Below are positions 20,418 through 29,610 of a DNA stretch of 64,000 bases, in pieces; positions within the stretch are counted from its first letter, which is position 1, and every line of letters begins with the position of its first letter. Position numbers and translations under genes: made by a program. Where the stretch lies: assembly GCF_023008245.1 (NCBI RefSeq), contig NZ_CP090145.1, positions 186,001 through 250,000 on the forward strand. Reading direction: 5' to 3'. The notes beneath the pieces were generated by a model. That model searched no databases. It was given only the letters and a program-made list of their open reading frames with translations, and was not told the origin of the DNA. The stretch comes from Flavobacterium sediminilitoris (GTDB lineage: Bacteria > Bacteroidota > Bacteroidia > Flavobacteriales > Flavobacteriaceae).

Positions 20418-22082
20418 ATGAAAAAATATATAATTTTATTATCATCTGTACTAATTGTAAGTTGCACATCAGATGAAAAATACGAAGACTTAAATAGAGA
20501 TCCTAATAAACCAACACAAGTTTCTGCGGAGTCATTATTTAACGCTTCTATTAAAAGTTTATTTGACCAAATGGAAAGTCCAAACATAAATACAAATGTA
20601 TTTAGACTTTTCTCACAATACTGGACACAAACCACTTATAATGACGAATCTAATTATGATTTAAACAACAGAAGAGTTGCAGACAATCATTATTCTGAAA
20701 TGTATCGTGATGTACTGTATGACTTGAAAGATGCAAAATCTAAGGTAAATACACCTAATAAAATAGCAATGATTTCTGTTTTAGAAGTATATACTTGGCA
20801 ACAACTAGTAGATACTTATGGAAATATTCCTTACAGTGCTGCACTACAAGGCTCATTAGAACCTACTCCAGAATATGATGACGCAAAGACAATTTATGAA
20901 GACTTAATTGTAAGAATAAACACTGCCATAAATACTTTTTCAATATCAGGAGATGCTGGATTTACTAGTTCTGATCAAATTTACGGAGGAAATATTACAC
21001 AGTGGTTAAAATTTGCGAATTCAGTAAAATTCAAACTAGCAATGCGTATAGCAGATGTACCATCTATGACCACTTTATCACAAACCAATGCTGAAGAAGC
21101 TGTAATTGCTGGTATATTTAGTTCAAATGCAGATAATGCAACATTAGCCTATGAATCAAATTCGACAAATGCTAACCCTGTATGGTCTGACCTAGTAGAG
21201 AGTGGAAGAAATGATTTTGTCGCTGCAAATACTATTGTTAATTATATGAATGACATCAAAGACCCTAGAAGAGTTAGTTATTTTGATGAAAATATTAAAT
21301 ATAGTTTAGGAGATATTTTAGCAATAACAAACCCAACACCTCCATCAACAACTACTACAATTGAATTTAGCTCAACATTAATTACTACTCCAGAAATTGG
21401 AGATAGAGTTTTTAGAATATTACCACCAGGAGCTGACGGTATTATTCCTGACCCTATTTTTTTAGGAAAAATTTCAAGCTTTACCACTAACACAATCAGC
21501 ATCATCAATATAACAGCAGGAAATATAGTTGGAGATGATCTAGCTTTTTCAAGATTCCTTGGCGGAACGTATGGAGCAGTTAATAACTTCCCTGCTTTCT
21601 CACATATAGGAACTCAATTAAAAACTCAAACATTTAGAGGCGTACTTCTAGATTATGCTGAAATAGAATTTTTATTAGCTGAAGCTACTGAAAGAGGATA
21701 TGCTGTTGGAGGAACTGCTGAATCACATTATAATGCAGGAATAACTGCATCAATGAATGATTGGGGAATTGCTACGGCAGACATTGCAACATACTTAGCT
21801 CAACCATCTGTGGCTTATACAACTGCAACTGGTACTTGGAGACAAAAAATTGGTTTTCAGTTTTGGCTAGCAATGTACAACAGAGGTTTTGAAGGATGGT
21901 CAGTTTACAGAAAATATGATGCTCCAATTATGAATATAGCTGCTGTTGCAAACATCCCTGTTCCTAAAAGATACACTTATCCTTTAAGAGAACAAACATT
22001 AAATTTAAGCAACTATAATGCTGCTGTTGCAGCAATAGGTGGTGATGAATTAGACACTCCTATTTTCTGGGATGTAAACTAA
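20418..22082 (+). CDS. SusD/RagB-family surface lipoprotein
   Basis: 554 residues. The signal peptide ends in the lipobox IVSC with Cys16 as the lipidated residue, and SDEKYEDLNRDPNKPTQVSA follows. Repeats of helical TPR-like type and the late motif EIEFLLAEATERGY match the SusD-like 2 family. It is expected to sit on the cell surface as the lid of the upstream SusC barrel. It ends 29 bp before a strong terminator, so the operon is just these two genes. Confidence 0.92.
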   Translation: MKKYIILLSSVLIVSCTSDEKYEDLNRDPNKPTQVSAESLFNASIKSLFDQMESPNINTNVFRLFSQYWTQTTYNDESNYDLNNRRVADNHYSEMYRDVLYDLKDAKSKVNTPNKIAMISVLEVYTWQQLVDTYGNIPYSAALQGSLEPTPEYDDAKTIYEDLIVRINTAINTFSISGDAGFTSSDQIYGGNITQWLKFANSVKFKLAMRIADVPSMTTLSQTNAEEAVIAGIFSSNADNATLAYESNSTNANPVWSDLVESGRNDFVAANTIVNYMNDIKDPRRVSYFDENIKYSLGDILAITNPTPPSTTTTIEFSSTLITTPEIGDRVFRILPPGADGIIPDPIFLGKISSFTTNTISIINITAGNIVGDDLAFSRFLGGTYGAVNNFPAFSHIGTQLKTQTFRGVLLDYAEIEFLLAEATERGYAVGGTAESHYNAGITASMNDWGIATADIATYLAQPSVAYTTATGTWRQKIGFQFWLAMYNRGFEGWSVYRKYDAPIMNIAAVANIPVPKRYTYPLREQTLNLSNYNAAVAAIGGDELDTPIFWDVN

Positions 22083-22110
22083 AATAACAGTAAAATTCCA
22101 AAAATAATTA

Positions 22111-22138
22111 AACCGCCTCATTTGAGGTGGTTTTTTTT
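22111..22138 (+). terminator. Intrinsic terminator of the susCD operon
   Basis: AACCGCCTCA, loop TTT, then GAGGTGGTT (one G-T pair), followed by seven or more T. The structure ends 14 bp before the rlmB start. Confidence 0.85.
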
Positions 22139-22139
22139 A

Positions 22140-22147
22140 TACATTTG
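22140..22147 (+). promoter_or_regulatory. -7 box of rlmB; likely near-leaderless mRNA
   Basis: TACATTTG matches TAnnTTTG exactly and ends five bases before the ATG at 22152, so transcription would start at or next to the start codon. A TTTG at 22121-22124 has a short spacer of 15 bp, so the -33 element is uncertain. Confidence 0.5.
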
Positions 22148-22151
22148 CATC

Positions 22152-22892
22152 ATGGAAAAAGAGAATCAAATTTTTGGAATAAGAGCAATAATCGAAGCCA
22201 TCCAAGCAGGTAAAGAGATTGACAAAGTTTTTATACAAAAAGAAAGTCAGGGAGAATTAATGCAAGAATTAATGAAGGTAATGAAGAAGAAGAATATTAA
22301 CTTCTCTTATGTTCCTGTTGAGAAACTTAACCGTTTAACATCAAAAAATCATCAAGGAGCTGTAGCTACAATTTCACCTGTATCATTTCATGATATTGAA
22401 ACTTTAGTAACTAATATCCTTGAATCTGGAAAGACACCTCTTTTTCTTATTTTAGACCAATTATCTGATGCTCGAAATTTTGGAGCTATAATACGAACTG
22501 CCGAATGTACTGGTGTAGATGGTATTATTGTACAAAAACAAGGTTCTGCTCCTGTAAATGGAGATACTGTAAAAACTAGTGCTGGTGCTGTGTTCAATGT
22601 TCCTATTTGTAAAGTTGAGCATATTAAAGATGCTATCTATTTCTTACAAGCTAGTGGCATCCAAACTATTGCTGCTACTGAAAAAACAGATAATACCATT
22701 TATGATATTTCATTTACTGAACCTACTGCAATAATTATGGGTAGTGAAGATAGAGGAGTGAATCCTTCTGTATTAAAAATTGTAGATCACAAAGCAAAAC
22801 TACCAATGTACGGAACTATTGAATCATTAAACGTATCTGTTGCTTGCGGTGCATTTTTATATGAAACAGTAAGACAACGATTAATAAAATAA
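22152..22892 (+). CDS. rlmB: 23S rRNA (guanosine-2251-2'-O)-methyltransferase RlmB (TrmH/SPOUT family)
   Basis: 246 residues from the Met at 22152; an in-frame upstream Met lies inside the terminator and is rejected. The N-terminal L30e-like substrate-binding domain (about 1-75, NQIFGIRAIIEAIQAGKEID) is followed by the SPOUT knot with its three motifs: NFGAIIRTAE, IIMGSEDRGVNPSV and PMYGTIESLNVSVACGAF. The product uses S-adenosylmethionine to methylate a 23S rRNA P-loop guanosine. The exact target base is inferred from family naming. Confidence 0.9.
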   Translation: MEKENQIFGIRAIIEAIQAGKEIDKVFIQKESQGELMQELMKVMKKKNINFSYVPVEKLNRLTSKNHQGAVATISPVSFHDIETLVTNILESGKTPLFLILDQLSDARNFGAIIRTAECTGVDGIIVQKQGSAPVNGDTVKTSAGAVFNVPICKVEHIKDAIYFLQASGIQTIAATEKTDNTIYDISFTEPTAIIMGSEDRGVNPSVLKIVDHKAKLPMYGTIESLNVSVACGAFLYETVRQRLIK

Positions 22893-22896
22893 TCAA

Positions 22897-23655
22897 CTAC
22901 TTGTTTTTAATTCCAATAAAATCATAGATTACTTTTAGTGATGATGAAAAATATTCTCTTATTATTTCTTCTGGTTTTGGTTGTGGGCTAAAATTTCCTT
23001 TCTCATCAAAATTTTTTATGAATGGATCTGCCTCTGGATTAAAATCTGGTTTTTCCCATTCATAAATAACAGGTTTTGCAAATTGTGGGGTTTTCATAAG
23101 TAATGCCATAGCTAAACCTGTTATAAATCCGCTTAAATGACCTTCCCAAGAAATTCCTTTTTCTACATCTGGAAACATATACCAAACCATTCCTCCATAT
23201 AAGAGAACAATTACAAAAGACAAAGACATCAATCTATAATATTTAGTAAAAATTCCTTTAAAAAATATAAAGCTAACTAAAGCATATATTAATCCGCTTG
23301 CTCCAATATGATAACTTGGTCTTCCTAACAACCACGTACCTAATCCAGAAAATAAAATTCCAAAAATCAAAACTAAAATAGATTGTTCTCTATAAAAAAA
23401 ACGAAGTATTGCTAATAACACAATTAATGCTAAAGAATTATTAACTAAATGTTGTAAATTTCCATGAAGAAAAGCACTAAATAAAATCCCTTTTGCTCCA
23501 AATGATTCTCTCGGATAAATACCATAATGAGAAAGGCTAATATGGAAACGTGTTTCAAACCAAAACACAATCCATAAAAGCAGCACAAACAAGACAGGTA
23601 GCAATATAACTGAACGGGTAAATATAAATGGATTATCTAAATTCTCTTTTCTCAT
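22897..23655 (-). CDS. Rhomboid-family intramembrane serine protease
   Basis: 252 residues with about six transmembrane helices. The catalytic Ser120 lies in GASG and His173 in WEGHLSG; HGNLQHLVNNS (about 64-74) is the conserved helix-2 region with the His/Asn residues of the oxyanion site. It cuts substrates within the inner membrane. The cytosolic C-terminal tail of about 60 residues is hydrophilic and lineage-specific. It converges with rlmB, only 4 bp between the stops. Confidence 0.92.
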   Translation of the reverse strand: MRKENLDNPFIFTRSVILLPVLFVLLLWIVFWFETRFHISLSHYGIYPRESFGAKGILFSAFLHGNLQHLVNNSLALIVLLAILRFFYREQSILVLIFGILFSGLGTWLLGRPSYHIGASGLIYALVSFIFFKGIFTKYYRLMSLSFVIVLLYGGMVWYMFPDVEKGISWEGHLSGFITGLAMALLMKTPQFAKPVIYEWEKPDFNPEADPFIKNFDEKGNFSPQPKPEEIIREYFSSSLKVIYDFIGIKNK

Positions 23656-23803
23656 ACGTTTTTATACTCAAAGATAACACCAAAAAAATAATTCTGATTT
23701 TTTGTCAGTTTAACCATTAAAAAACTAATTCTTTAAACTAGAAAATTATTAAAAAAACAGGTTAAAAATTGTTTCATTTTAATGCATTAGCTAATTTTAC
23801 ACA

Positions 23804-25081
23804 ATGGAAGCACCATTAGCAGAAAGAATCCGTCCACAACATTTATCTGAATATATTAGCCAGCTACATTTAGTTGGAAATCAAGGATCGTTAACACACC
23901 AAATTGCAAAAGGAATAATTCCTAGTTTAATTCTTTGGGGTCCGCCAGGAACAGGAAAAACAACACTTGCGCAAATAATGGCACAAGAAAGCAAACGCCC
24001 TTTCTACCAATTAAGTGCTATACATTCTGGAGTTAAGGATATTCGAGAAGTCATTGAAAAAGCAAAACAAAGTGGAGGCTTATTTACTGCTAAAAATCCT
24101 ATACTTTTTATTGATGAAATTCATCGTTTTAGCAAATCGCAACAAGATTCCTTATTAGCTGCTGTTGAAAAAGGATGGGTAACATTAATTGGAGCTACAA
24201 CTGAAAACCCAAGTTTTGAAGTCATTCCCGCATTACTGTCGAGATGTCAGGTTTATGTATTAAACCCTTTTACAAAAGAAGATTTAGAGTCTCTCTTAAA
24301 AAGAGCTATTAAAACAGATGAAGTTTTAAAAACTAAAAACATTCAATTAAAAGAAACCGAAGCATTATTAAGACTTTCTGGTGGTGATGGAAGGAAATTA
24401 TTAAACATTTTTGAACTTGTTATTAATGCTTCAAATGATGATGATATTGACATTACAAATGAAAGAGTTCTACATTTAGTTCAAAAAAACACTGTTTTAT
24501 ACGATAAAACGGGAGAACAGCATTATGACATTGTTTCTGCTTTTATAAAATCGATACGAGGAAGTGATCCAAATGGAGCGGTTTACTGGTTAGCTAGAAT
24601 GATTGAAGGAGGTGAAGATGTGAAATTCATTGCAAGAAGAATGCTTATTTTAGCAAGTGAAGATATTGGCAATGCAAATCCTACTGCTTTAATAATGGCG
24701 AATAATACTTTTCAAGCTGTTACAACTATTGGTTATCCTGAGAGCAGAATTATTTTAAGTCAATGTGCTATTTATTTAGCAAGCTCTGCTAAGAGTAATG
24801 CAAGCTACATGGCAATTAATAAAGCGCAACAATTAGTAAAACAAACAGGCGATTTATCTATTCCTATACATTTAAGAAATGCTCCAACAAAACTAATGAA
24901 AGAATTAGGCTACGGAGAAGAGTATAAATACTCTCATGATTTCCCGAACAATTTCGCGGAACAAGAGTTTCTACCTAATGAAATTTCTCAAACTAAACTT
25001 TTTGAACCTGGCGATAATGCTCGTGAAAAAGAACTACGTCAATTTTTAAAGAATAGATGGAAAGATAAATATGGATATTAA
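23804..25081 (+). CDS. rarA: Replication-associated recombination protein A (AAA+ ATPase)
   Basis: 425 residues: Walker A GPPGTGKT (46-53), Walker [10 protein letters not shown], sensor 1 [10 protein letters not shown], then the MgsA C-terminal tetramerisation domain ([30 protein letters not shown]). RarA/MgsA/WRNIP1 ATPases act at stalled forks and interact with SSB and DNA polymerase clamps. The length is normal. It is monocistronic, and its stop is 24 bp from the convergent gene. Confidence 0.95.
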   Translation: MEAPLAERIRPQHLSEYISQLHLVGNQGSLTHQIAKGIIPSLILWGPPGTGKTTLAQIMAQESKRPFYQLSAIHSGVKDIREVIEKAKQSGGLFTAKNPILFIDEIHRFSKSQQDSLLAAVEKGWVTLIGATTENPSFEVIPALLSRCQVYVLNPFTKEDLESLLKRAIKTDEVLKTKNIQLKETEALLRLSGGDGRKLLNIFELVINASNDDDIDITNERVLHLVQKNTVLYDKTGEQHYDIVSAFIKSIRGSDPNGAVYWLARMIEGGEDVKFIARRMLILASEDIGNANPTALIMANNTFQAVTTIGYPESRIILSQCAIYLASSAKSNASYMAINKAQQLVKQTGDLSIPIHLRNAPTKLMKELGYGEEYKYSHDFPNNFAEQEFLPNEISQTKLFEPGDNAREKELRQFLKNRWKDKYGY

Positions 25082-25105
25082 TTTTTTTTAAAAAATACCT
25101 CAAGC

Positions 25106-25867
25106 TTAAAAAGCTATATCTATTTTTTTAGAAACAAGCACTCCTTTTTCATAATAATCAAAGTACCAATCATTTATTTTTCTTATTAAAATACCTTGTA
25201 TTCTATCTCTGTAAGCAAAAAAAACATTATCTACTGAAGTATTTCCTAAAACCATAATTTCTAGTCCTTTTGAGTTCAATAATTTATACCCACTAGCTGT
25301 TTCTATAGCGGTAAGTTTCTCATTAAATTCCTTCTTATCATTCTTTATAGTTTGATTATCTACTATTAAATCAGAATTATTATATTTTTCAGATTTAATT
25401 ATATTTTTCGCTTCTTTAATCTCTTGTGTTTTATTCTGAGATTTAACATAAGTGTTTGCGAAATTTAGTTTACCTCTTAACGAGGTTAAAGCATTACGTA
25501 AAGCAATTGTATATGCTCTCTGAAAATCTTTATCTCTACTTGTTCCTATTACACTTTCAGCAATTATCTTATTAGCACAATCTTTTATATTAACATTTAA
25601 ATTTGTTGTAAATAATTTATTGTTTTCTAGAACATCTGCATATAGCATTTCACATCTATCATTCAATAAATGATCTGGTATATCTGTATCATAAAAAACA
25701 ATAAATCCTTCTGTTTCAAAGAATGATTTCGTTAAGCTATTTAAATTATATTTATCTGCTTCTTTAAAAAAAGAAAACTGACTAGGTACAATTACATATT
25801 TATATTTTTCTTGTGCTTGAAGAAAGAAAGAAAAAAACAATGCAATAATAAATATTACTTTTTTCAT
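25106..25867 (-). CDS. Exported protein of unknown function
   Basis: 253 residues with a clear signal peptide (MKKVIFIIALFFSFFLQAQ, cleavage after AQ). The mature part is soluble-looking and mixed alpha/beta; a Lys/Glu-rich linker (about 145-190) separates an N-terminal domain (YKYVIVPSQFSFFKEADKYN) from a short C-terminal beta-rich domain (KGLEIMVLGNTSVDNVFFAY). I do not recognise a family. It starts one base after the HAD phosphatase stop, so the two are cotranscribed. A periplasmic or outer-membrane-associated location is inferred only from the signal peptide. Confidence 0.8.
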   Translation of the reverse strand: MKKVIFIIALFFSFFLQAQEKYKYVIVPSQFSFFKEADKYNLNSLTKSFFETEGFIVFYDTDIPDHLLNDRCEMLYADVLENNKLFTTNLNVNIKDCANKIIAESVIGTSRDKDFQRAYTIALRNALTSLRGKLNFANTYVKSQNKTQEIKEAKNIIKSEKYNNSDLIVDNQTIKNDKKEFNEKLTAIETASGYKLLNSKGLEIMVLGNTSVDNVFFAYRDRIQGILIRKINDWYFDYYEKGVLVSKKIDIAF

Positions 25868-25868
25868 G

Positions 25869-26558
25869 TTATAAAAAACTTTTGAGTTCTAATAAATGAT
25901 TAATTTGAAACACTTCTTTTTCGACACTTACTTTTTGCTCATTAAAAAAAATAGCATCTATTCCAAATTCTAAAGCACCTTCAATATCGGCTTCAAAGCT
26001 ATCTCCTATCATAACGCTTTCTTCTTTACTTGCTTTTGCTGATGATAATGCAAAATCAAAAATATTTGGATGAGGCTTTTTAACTCCTGCCAGTTCAGAA
26101 TTAGTTATAGTACTAAAGTAGTGTTTAATATTTGAATTTTTTAATTTTTTATCTTGAACTAAGTCAAATCCGTTTGTAATTATGTGTAAAATATAATTTG
26201 ATTTTAAATATTCTAATACTTCTACTGTTCCTTCAAATAAATGATTACTATTTGGTAAATGATAAATGTATTCGTCTGAAATTTGATATACTAATTCGTC
26301 TGAAATTTCTACTTCTAAAACATCAAAAACATCTTTTAATCTTTTATAACGTAGCTCTTCTTGTGAAATTTTGTTTACTTGGTAAAGCTTCCAATAATAT
26401 TGGTTTCTTGGTATGTAATGTTGTAAAAAATCATTTGTTGTAAAATTAAATTCATGCTTTTTAAAGATGATATCAAATGCTACTGCTGAATTTTTATCAA
26501 AATCCCAAAGTGTATGATCTAAATCAAAAAAGAGGTGTTTTTTATTTTTTAAAGTCAT
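25869..26558 (-). CDS. yjjG: HAD-superfamily pyrimidine 5'-nucleotidase, YjjG type
   Basis: 229 residues. HAD motif I is DLDHTLWDF with the nucleophile Asp and the general acid Asp two residues later; motif II is IITNGFD, motif III KKPHPNIF, motif IV MIGDSFEADIEGA. The DHTLWDF variant and the length fit the YjjG family, which removes phosphate from non-canonical pyrimidine nucleotides and dUMP/dTMP. It is first in a two-gene unit with the exported protein at 25106-25867. Confidence 0.85.
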   Translation of the reverse strand: MTLKNKKHLFFDLDHTLWDFDKNSAVAFDIIFKKHEFNFTTNDFLQHYIPRNQYYWKLYQVNKISQEELRYKRLKDVFDVLEVEISDELVYQISDEYIYHLPNSNHLFEGTVEVLEYLKSNYILHIITNGFDLVQDKKLKNSNIKHYFSTITNSELAGVKKPHPNIFDFALSSAKASKEESVMIGDSFEADIEGALEFGIDAIFFNEQKVSVEKEVFQINHLLELKSFL

Positions 26559-26604
26559 TTTTTATTCCTTTTGTTTGGTATTAGCCCTGATAATAGTGAA
26601 AATC

Positions 26605-26643
26605 CTATTATTTATGAGTTCTTATAGAACTCATAAATAATAG
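26605..26643. repeat. Perfect 18-bp inverted repeat with a 3-base loop
   Basis: Arm CTATTATTTATGAGTTCT, loop TAT, and the exact reverse complement. It has no T tract after either arm, so it is not a standard terminator. It lies between the HAD gene promoter region and the terminator of the DUF3299-like gene. Confidence 0.85.
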
Positions 26644-26671
26644 ATTGAAACGAATAGCAGGAATTGCGATT

Positions 26672-26695
26672 AAAAAAAGCCCAAAAAATGGGCTT
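26672..26695 (-). terminator. Intrinsic terminator of the ABC/DUF3299 operon
   Basis: On the minus strand AAGCCCA, short T-rich loop, TGGGCTT followed by a T run. It starts 5 bases after the stop of the gene at 26700-27185. Confidence 0.85.
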
Positions 26696-26699
26696 CAAA

Positions 26700-27185
26700 T
26701 TATTTTCCTGAAGTGATTATGGCATTTTCTATATGATATATCCAATCTTCTACATCGTTATCATTATATCTAAATGTTCCCTTTAAGGTTACATATTGAT
26801 CTGTTTTCAATTTTGGCAAATCTCCTTTAAATTTAATTCCCATTATTGTTTCTGGTCCTGATTTACCACAGAAAAAACATGCTGCAAAAACATTTTTACT
26901 GATGGCATAGTTTTTATTATCGATAGGAATAATAAATCCACTTATAATTATTGGCTTTCCTTGTAATGATTTTAATTTTGGATTAATTACTGGAAACATA
27001 ACTTCTCCATATATTTTATCTGGTTTTTTTAAATAGTCAATTTTACTAAGTAAACTCCATGTTAAAGTATCTGTTAAAGTAGTATTTTTACTGTTCTTGA
27101 AAGTTGGTTTTACCTCTTTATTGTTAAAACTAAAAAGTGAAATTACAACTAATAAAGCGATTGAAGTTTTAATATAATTACGCAT
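26700..27185 (-). CDS. Exported DUF3299-like protein
   Basis: 161 residues with an N-terminal hydrophobic signal (MRNYIKTSIALLVVISLFSF). The mature part holds LQGKPIIISGFIIPID, a two-Cys site CFFCG (about residue 99), and a beta-rich end (YVTLKGTFRYNDNDVEDWIY) resembling an OB fold. This pattern fits DUF3299-like periplasmic proteins; the function is unknown. The start overlaps the permease stop by 8 bp, so the two are translationally coupled. Placement with a His-rich permease suggests a role in metal handling, which is an inference. Confidence 0.6.
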   Translation of the reverse strand: MRNYIKTSIALLVVISLFSFNNKEVKPTFKNSKNTTLTDTLTWSLLSKIDYLKKPDKIYGEVMFPVINPKLKSLQGKPIIISGFIIPIDNKNYAISKNVFAACFFCGKSGPETIMGIKFKGDLPKLKTDQYVTLKGTFRYNDNDVEDWIYHIENAIITSGK

Positions 27186-28446
27186 TGGCTAGTGTTTTTG
27201 AAATATTTAATTGATATGCTTTTATCGCTGGAATTAAGGCAGCAAAAAATCCGACTAACAAAGTTAATCCAAATAATATTCCTTCTTTTTTCCAAATAAA
27301 TTCATACGGATTGAAACTAAATTTAAAATCTTGTTCTGCTGAATTTGAAATGAGCATTAATGCTATTCTTCCCAAAATCGTACCAAAAATAAATCCTACA
27401 ATACAAAGTAAAATACTTTCAATCATTATTAGTTTTAAAAGTTGGAAACGTTTTGCCCCATTTACTCTTAAAAGTGCAAACTCATTTTTACGCTCTTTTA
27501 AGGTGTTGAATAAGGCAATAAAGATTGATATTCCTGAAATTAGCATAATTCCGTATGCTAAATATCGGAGTGCTTCAATTCCTATTCCAAATAATGAAAA
27601 TAGTCTATTTACTTCTATTGCTGGTGATGCAACTTGCATTTTTGTGTTTTGTGCAATAATTCTTGGCCAAGTAACGATTCCCATTTTATTTCTAAACTGA
27701 AGTAAAACGGCTGTTATTTCCATTCCTGGCTCATTCAATGTCATATCATGATGATGTTCATGCTCATGTTGTAAGTGTTCATCTCCGTCTTCATGTATAT
27801 GCCCTTCCTCTCCATGTACTGGTGATTCTTCATGTCCTCCATGCATTTGCCAAACACTTGGAATAGTACACAAAATTAAATTATCTACTACTTTCCCTGT
27901 AATTTCTGAAATTCCTACGACTTTATAAGCATAATGATCATGAACTTCTCCTTCTTCTGCATCTCCATGTGAACCAAAAAATTCATCTCCTATTTTTAAA
28001 TTTAATTTTTGAGCAATTTCTCCTCCTATAACAACCTCAAAATTCTTTTCGTATATTCTTCCTTCTTTTATTTTTGCGTTGTATTTTTCTAAATAATCAG
28101 GAGTAGTTCCTAAAATTTTATACCCTCTATAATTGTCTCCAAAAGCTAAAGGTATTGCTTTTTTTACAAAAGGATGTTGCATCCAAACTTTTGCTGAATC
28201 ATAGCTAATGTTTCCTGTTGGAGCATCAACTTGATAAACTGAAGAAAGGATTAATTGTAATGGACTTCCTTGTGCTCCAAGTACCAAATCTACTCCATCT
28301 ATATTGTTAGTAAACTTTTCTTCAAATTGTTTTTCTAATAATACTAATACTGTAATGATGGCTACACTTGAAGTTAGTAAAATAATACTTAATATTGTAT
28401 TTAATGGTTTAAACCAAATATTTCGCCATGCTAATTTTGTTATCAT
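27178..28446 (-). CDS. MacB/FtsX-type ABC permease with a histidine-rich loop
   Basis: 422 residues. It has one N-terminal membrane helix (about 15-35), a periplasmic MacB-like core domain, and three C-terminal helices (about 285-420) with the FtsX-type sequence FNTLKERKNEFALLRVNGAK. Residues about 202-236 of the extracytoplasmic domain form a loop with more than ten His plus many Glu and Asp (HEHEHHHDM), which is probably metal-binding. The ATPase gene ends one base upstream, and the DUF3299-like gene overlaps downstream. Family members export or extract lipoproteins, drugs or peptides; the metal link is inferred from the loop and the neighbours. Confidence 0.85.
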   Translation of the reverse strand: MITKLAWRNIWFKPLNTILSIILLTSSVAIITVLVLLEKQFEEKFTNNIDGVDLVLGAQGSPLQLILSSVYQVDAPTGNISYDSAKVWMQHPFVKKAIPLAFGDNYRGYKILGTTPDYLEKYNAKIKEGRIYEKNFEVVIGGEIAQKLNLKIGDEFFGSHGDAEEGEVHDHYAYKVVGISEITGKVVDNLILCTIPSVWQMHGGHEESPVHGEEGHIHEDGDEHLQHEHEHHHDMTLNEPGMEITAVLLQFRNKMGIVTWPRIIAQNTKMQVASPAIEVNRLFSLFGIGIEALRYLAYGIMLISGISIFIALFNTLKERKNEFALLRVNGAKRFQLLKLIMIESILLCIVGFIFGTILGRIALMLISNSAEQDFKFSFNPYEFIWKKEGILFGLTLLVGFFAALIPAIKAYQLNISKTLANA

Positions 28447-28447
28447 G

Positions 28448-29077
28448 CTACACTAACGTTATTCGGTTACTAAATTTTTCTTTAATTCTATTATCATGTG
28501 TTACAATAATAAGTGCTGCTTTATATTCTTTTGAAAGTGATGTTAATAAAGCAATCACTTTCTCTGCATTTTTATCATCTAAACTTGATGTTGGCTCATC
28601 TGCTAACAACACTTTAGGCTCATTCATTAAAGCACGAGCTATTGAAACTCTTTGTTGTTGACCTATACTTAATTGACTTGGCAATTTATCCGATTGTTTT
28701 GCAATATCTAGTTGCTCTAAAAGTCGTTTTGCTCTTTCCGTATTTTTCTTCCCTGTTGCTAACCAACTAGCCATTTCTAAGTTTTCTAGTACTGTTAACG
28801 CACTAATAAAATATGATTTTTGAAAAACCAATCCAATATTTTGACCTCGAAACGTGTCATTTTTTTTTTCTGACAAGGCTACTATATTGGTTTTATTTAT
28901 TTCAATTTCACCAGTAGTTGGACGCAATAGACCTGCAAGTATATGTAGATAGGTTGTCTTTCCTTTTCCTGAGTCACCAGTTATTAAAATTGTATTTCCA
29001 GCATCGCAATGCAAATCTGGCATGTGAAACAACTGATCTTTGTTGTATGAAAATGTGATGTTATTAGTGTTTATCAT
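28448..29077 (-). CDS. ABC transporter ATP-binding protein (MacB/LolD type)
   Basis: 209 residues: Walker A GDSGKGKT (34-41), Q-loop VFQKSYF, signature LSIGQQQRVSIARAL, Walker B VLLADEPTSSLD and the H-loop VTHD. It powers the permease encoded one base downstream. Its short length is typical of the LolD/MacB class. The leader shows TTGC-N6-GCAA (29104-29117), possibly related to the dyad in front of the MerC gene. Confidence 0.93.
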   Translation of the reverse strand: MINTNNITFSYNKDQLFHMPDLHCDAGNTILITGDSGKGKTTYLHILAGLLRPTTGEIEINKTNIVALSEKKNDTFRGQNIGLVFQKSYFISALTVLENLEMASWLATGKKNTERAKRLLEQLDIAKQSDKLPSQLSIGQQQRVSIARALMNEPKVLLADEPTSSLDDKNAEKVIALLTSLSKEYKAALIIVTHDNRIKEKFSNRITLV

Positions 29078-29152
29078 TTTTGATACACTTTTATTTTAGG
29101 GTGTTGCAAGATAGCAAATTGAAAATTATTTTTTTCTTAATGTTTTCAGAAA

Positions 29153-29220
29153 ATTTGGTCTTTGCGGGCAATGAAAACTCTTAATGACCAAACTATAACT
29201 AATCCCGCAAAAAACCAAAT
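29153..29220. repeat. Imperfect long inverted repeat between MerC and ABC genes
   Basis: ATTTGGTCTTTGCGGG and, 35 bases later, CCCGCAAAAAACCAAAT pair over 14 or more positions. It is GC-richer than the surroundings. It may be a processed RNA structure downstream of the MerC gene or a remnant of a mobile element end; neither is shown. Confidence 0.5.
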
Positions 29221-29245
29221 ATAATATATTATTAAATCTTTTTCA

Positions 29246-29593
29246 TTAATGTTTATGTTTTCTGAAATTTAATAAATGACCTATTATCATACCTATTCCT
29301 CCTAAATAGAGTATAAATGAATGATGATGAGTTACAATTGTTATAACAATGCTACTCAGAATTAAAAACATTGATACTAACAAAATTGCTTTTATATATC
29401 TTGGCGTATTTGTTTTTACTATTTTTACAACTGCATATAAACCGATAGAAGCAAATAATAAATCAATCCAATGATTATGACTTATACCAATAGGAATTAT
29501 AGAAATTAATGGAAATACTAAGCAATGTACTAAACAAAGTGTAGCACTAGATATTCCTAAATAATCAAAAGATTTTGTAATTTGTTTTCTCAT
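29246..29593 (-). CDS. MerC-like small membrane protein
   Basis: 115 residues from the Met at 29593. An alternative Met at 29617 overlaps the predicted operator and would need a leaderless message. There are four hydrophobic helices; the first carries ATLCLVHCLVFP, the two-Cys motif of MerC mercury-transport proteins. MerC-domain proteins in Bacteroidetes are usually not part of mercury operons; the transported metal is unknown. The gene is divergent from a Fur-family regulator and shares its control region, which suggests metal-responsive expression. The C-terminus ends with His-rich NFRKHKH. Confidence 0.8.
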   Translation of the reverse strand: MRKQITKSFDYLGISSATLCLVHCLVFPLISIIPIGISHNHWIDLLFASIGLYAVVKIVKTNTPRYIKAILLVSMFLILSSIVITIVTHHHSFILYLGGIGMIIGHLLNFRKHKH

Positions 29594-29610
29594 TTTATAA
29601 TTTATTAAAC

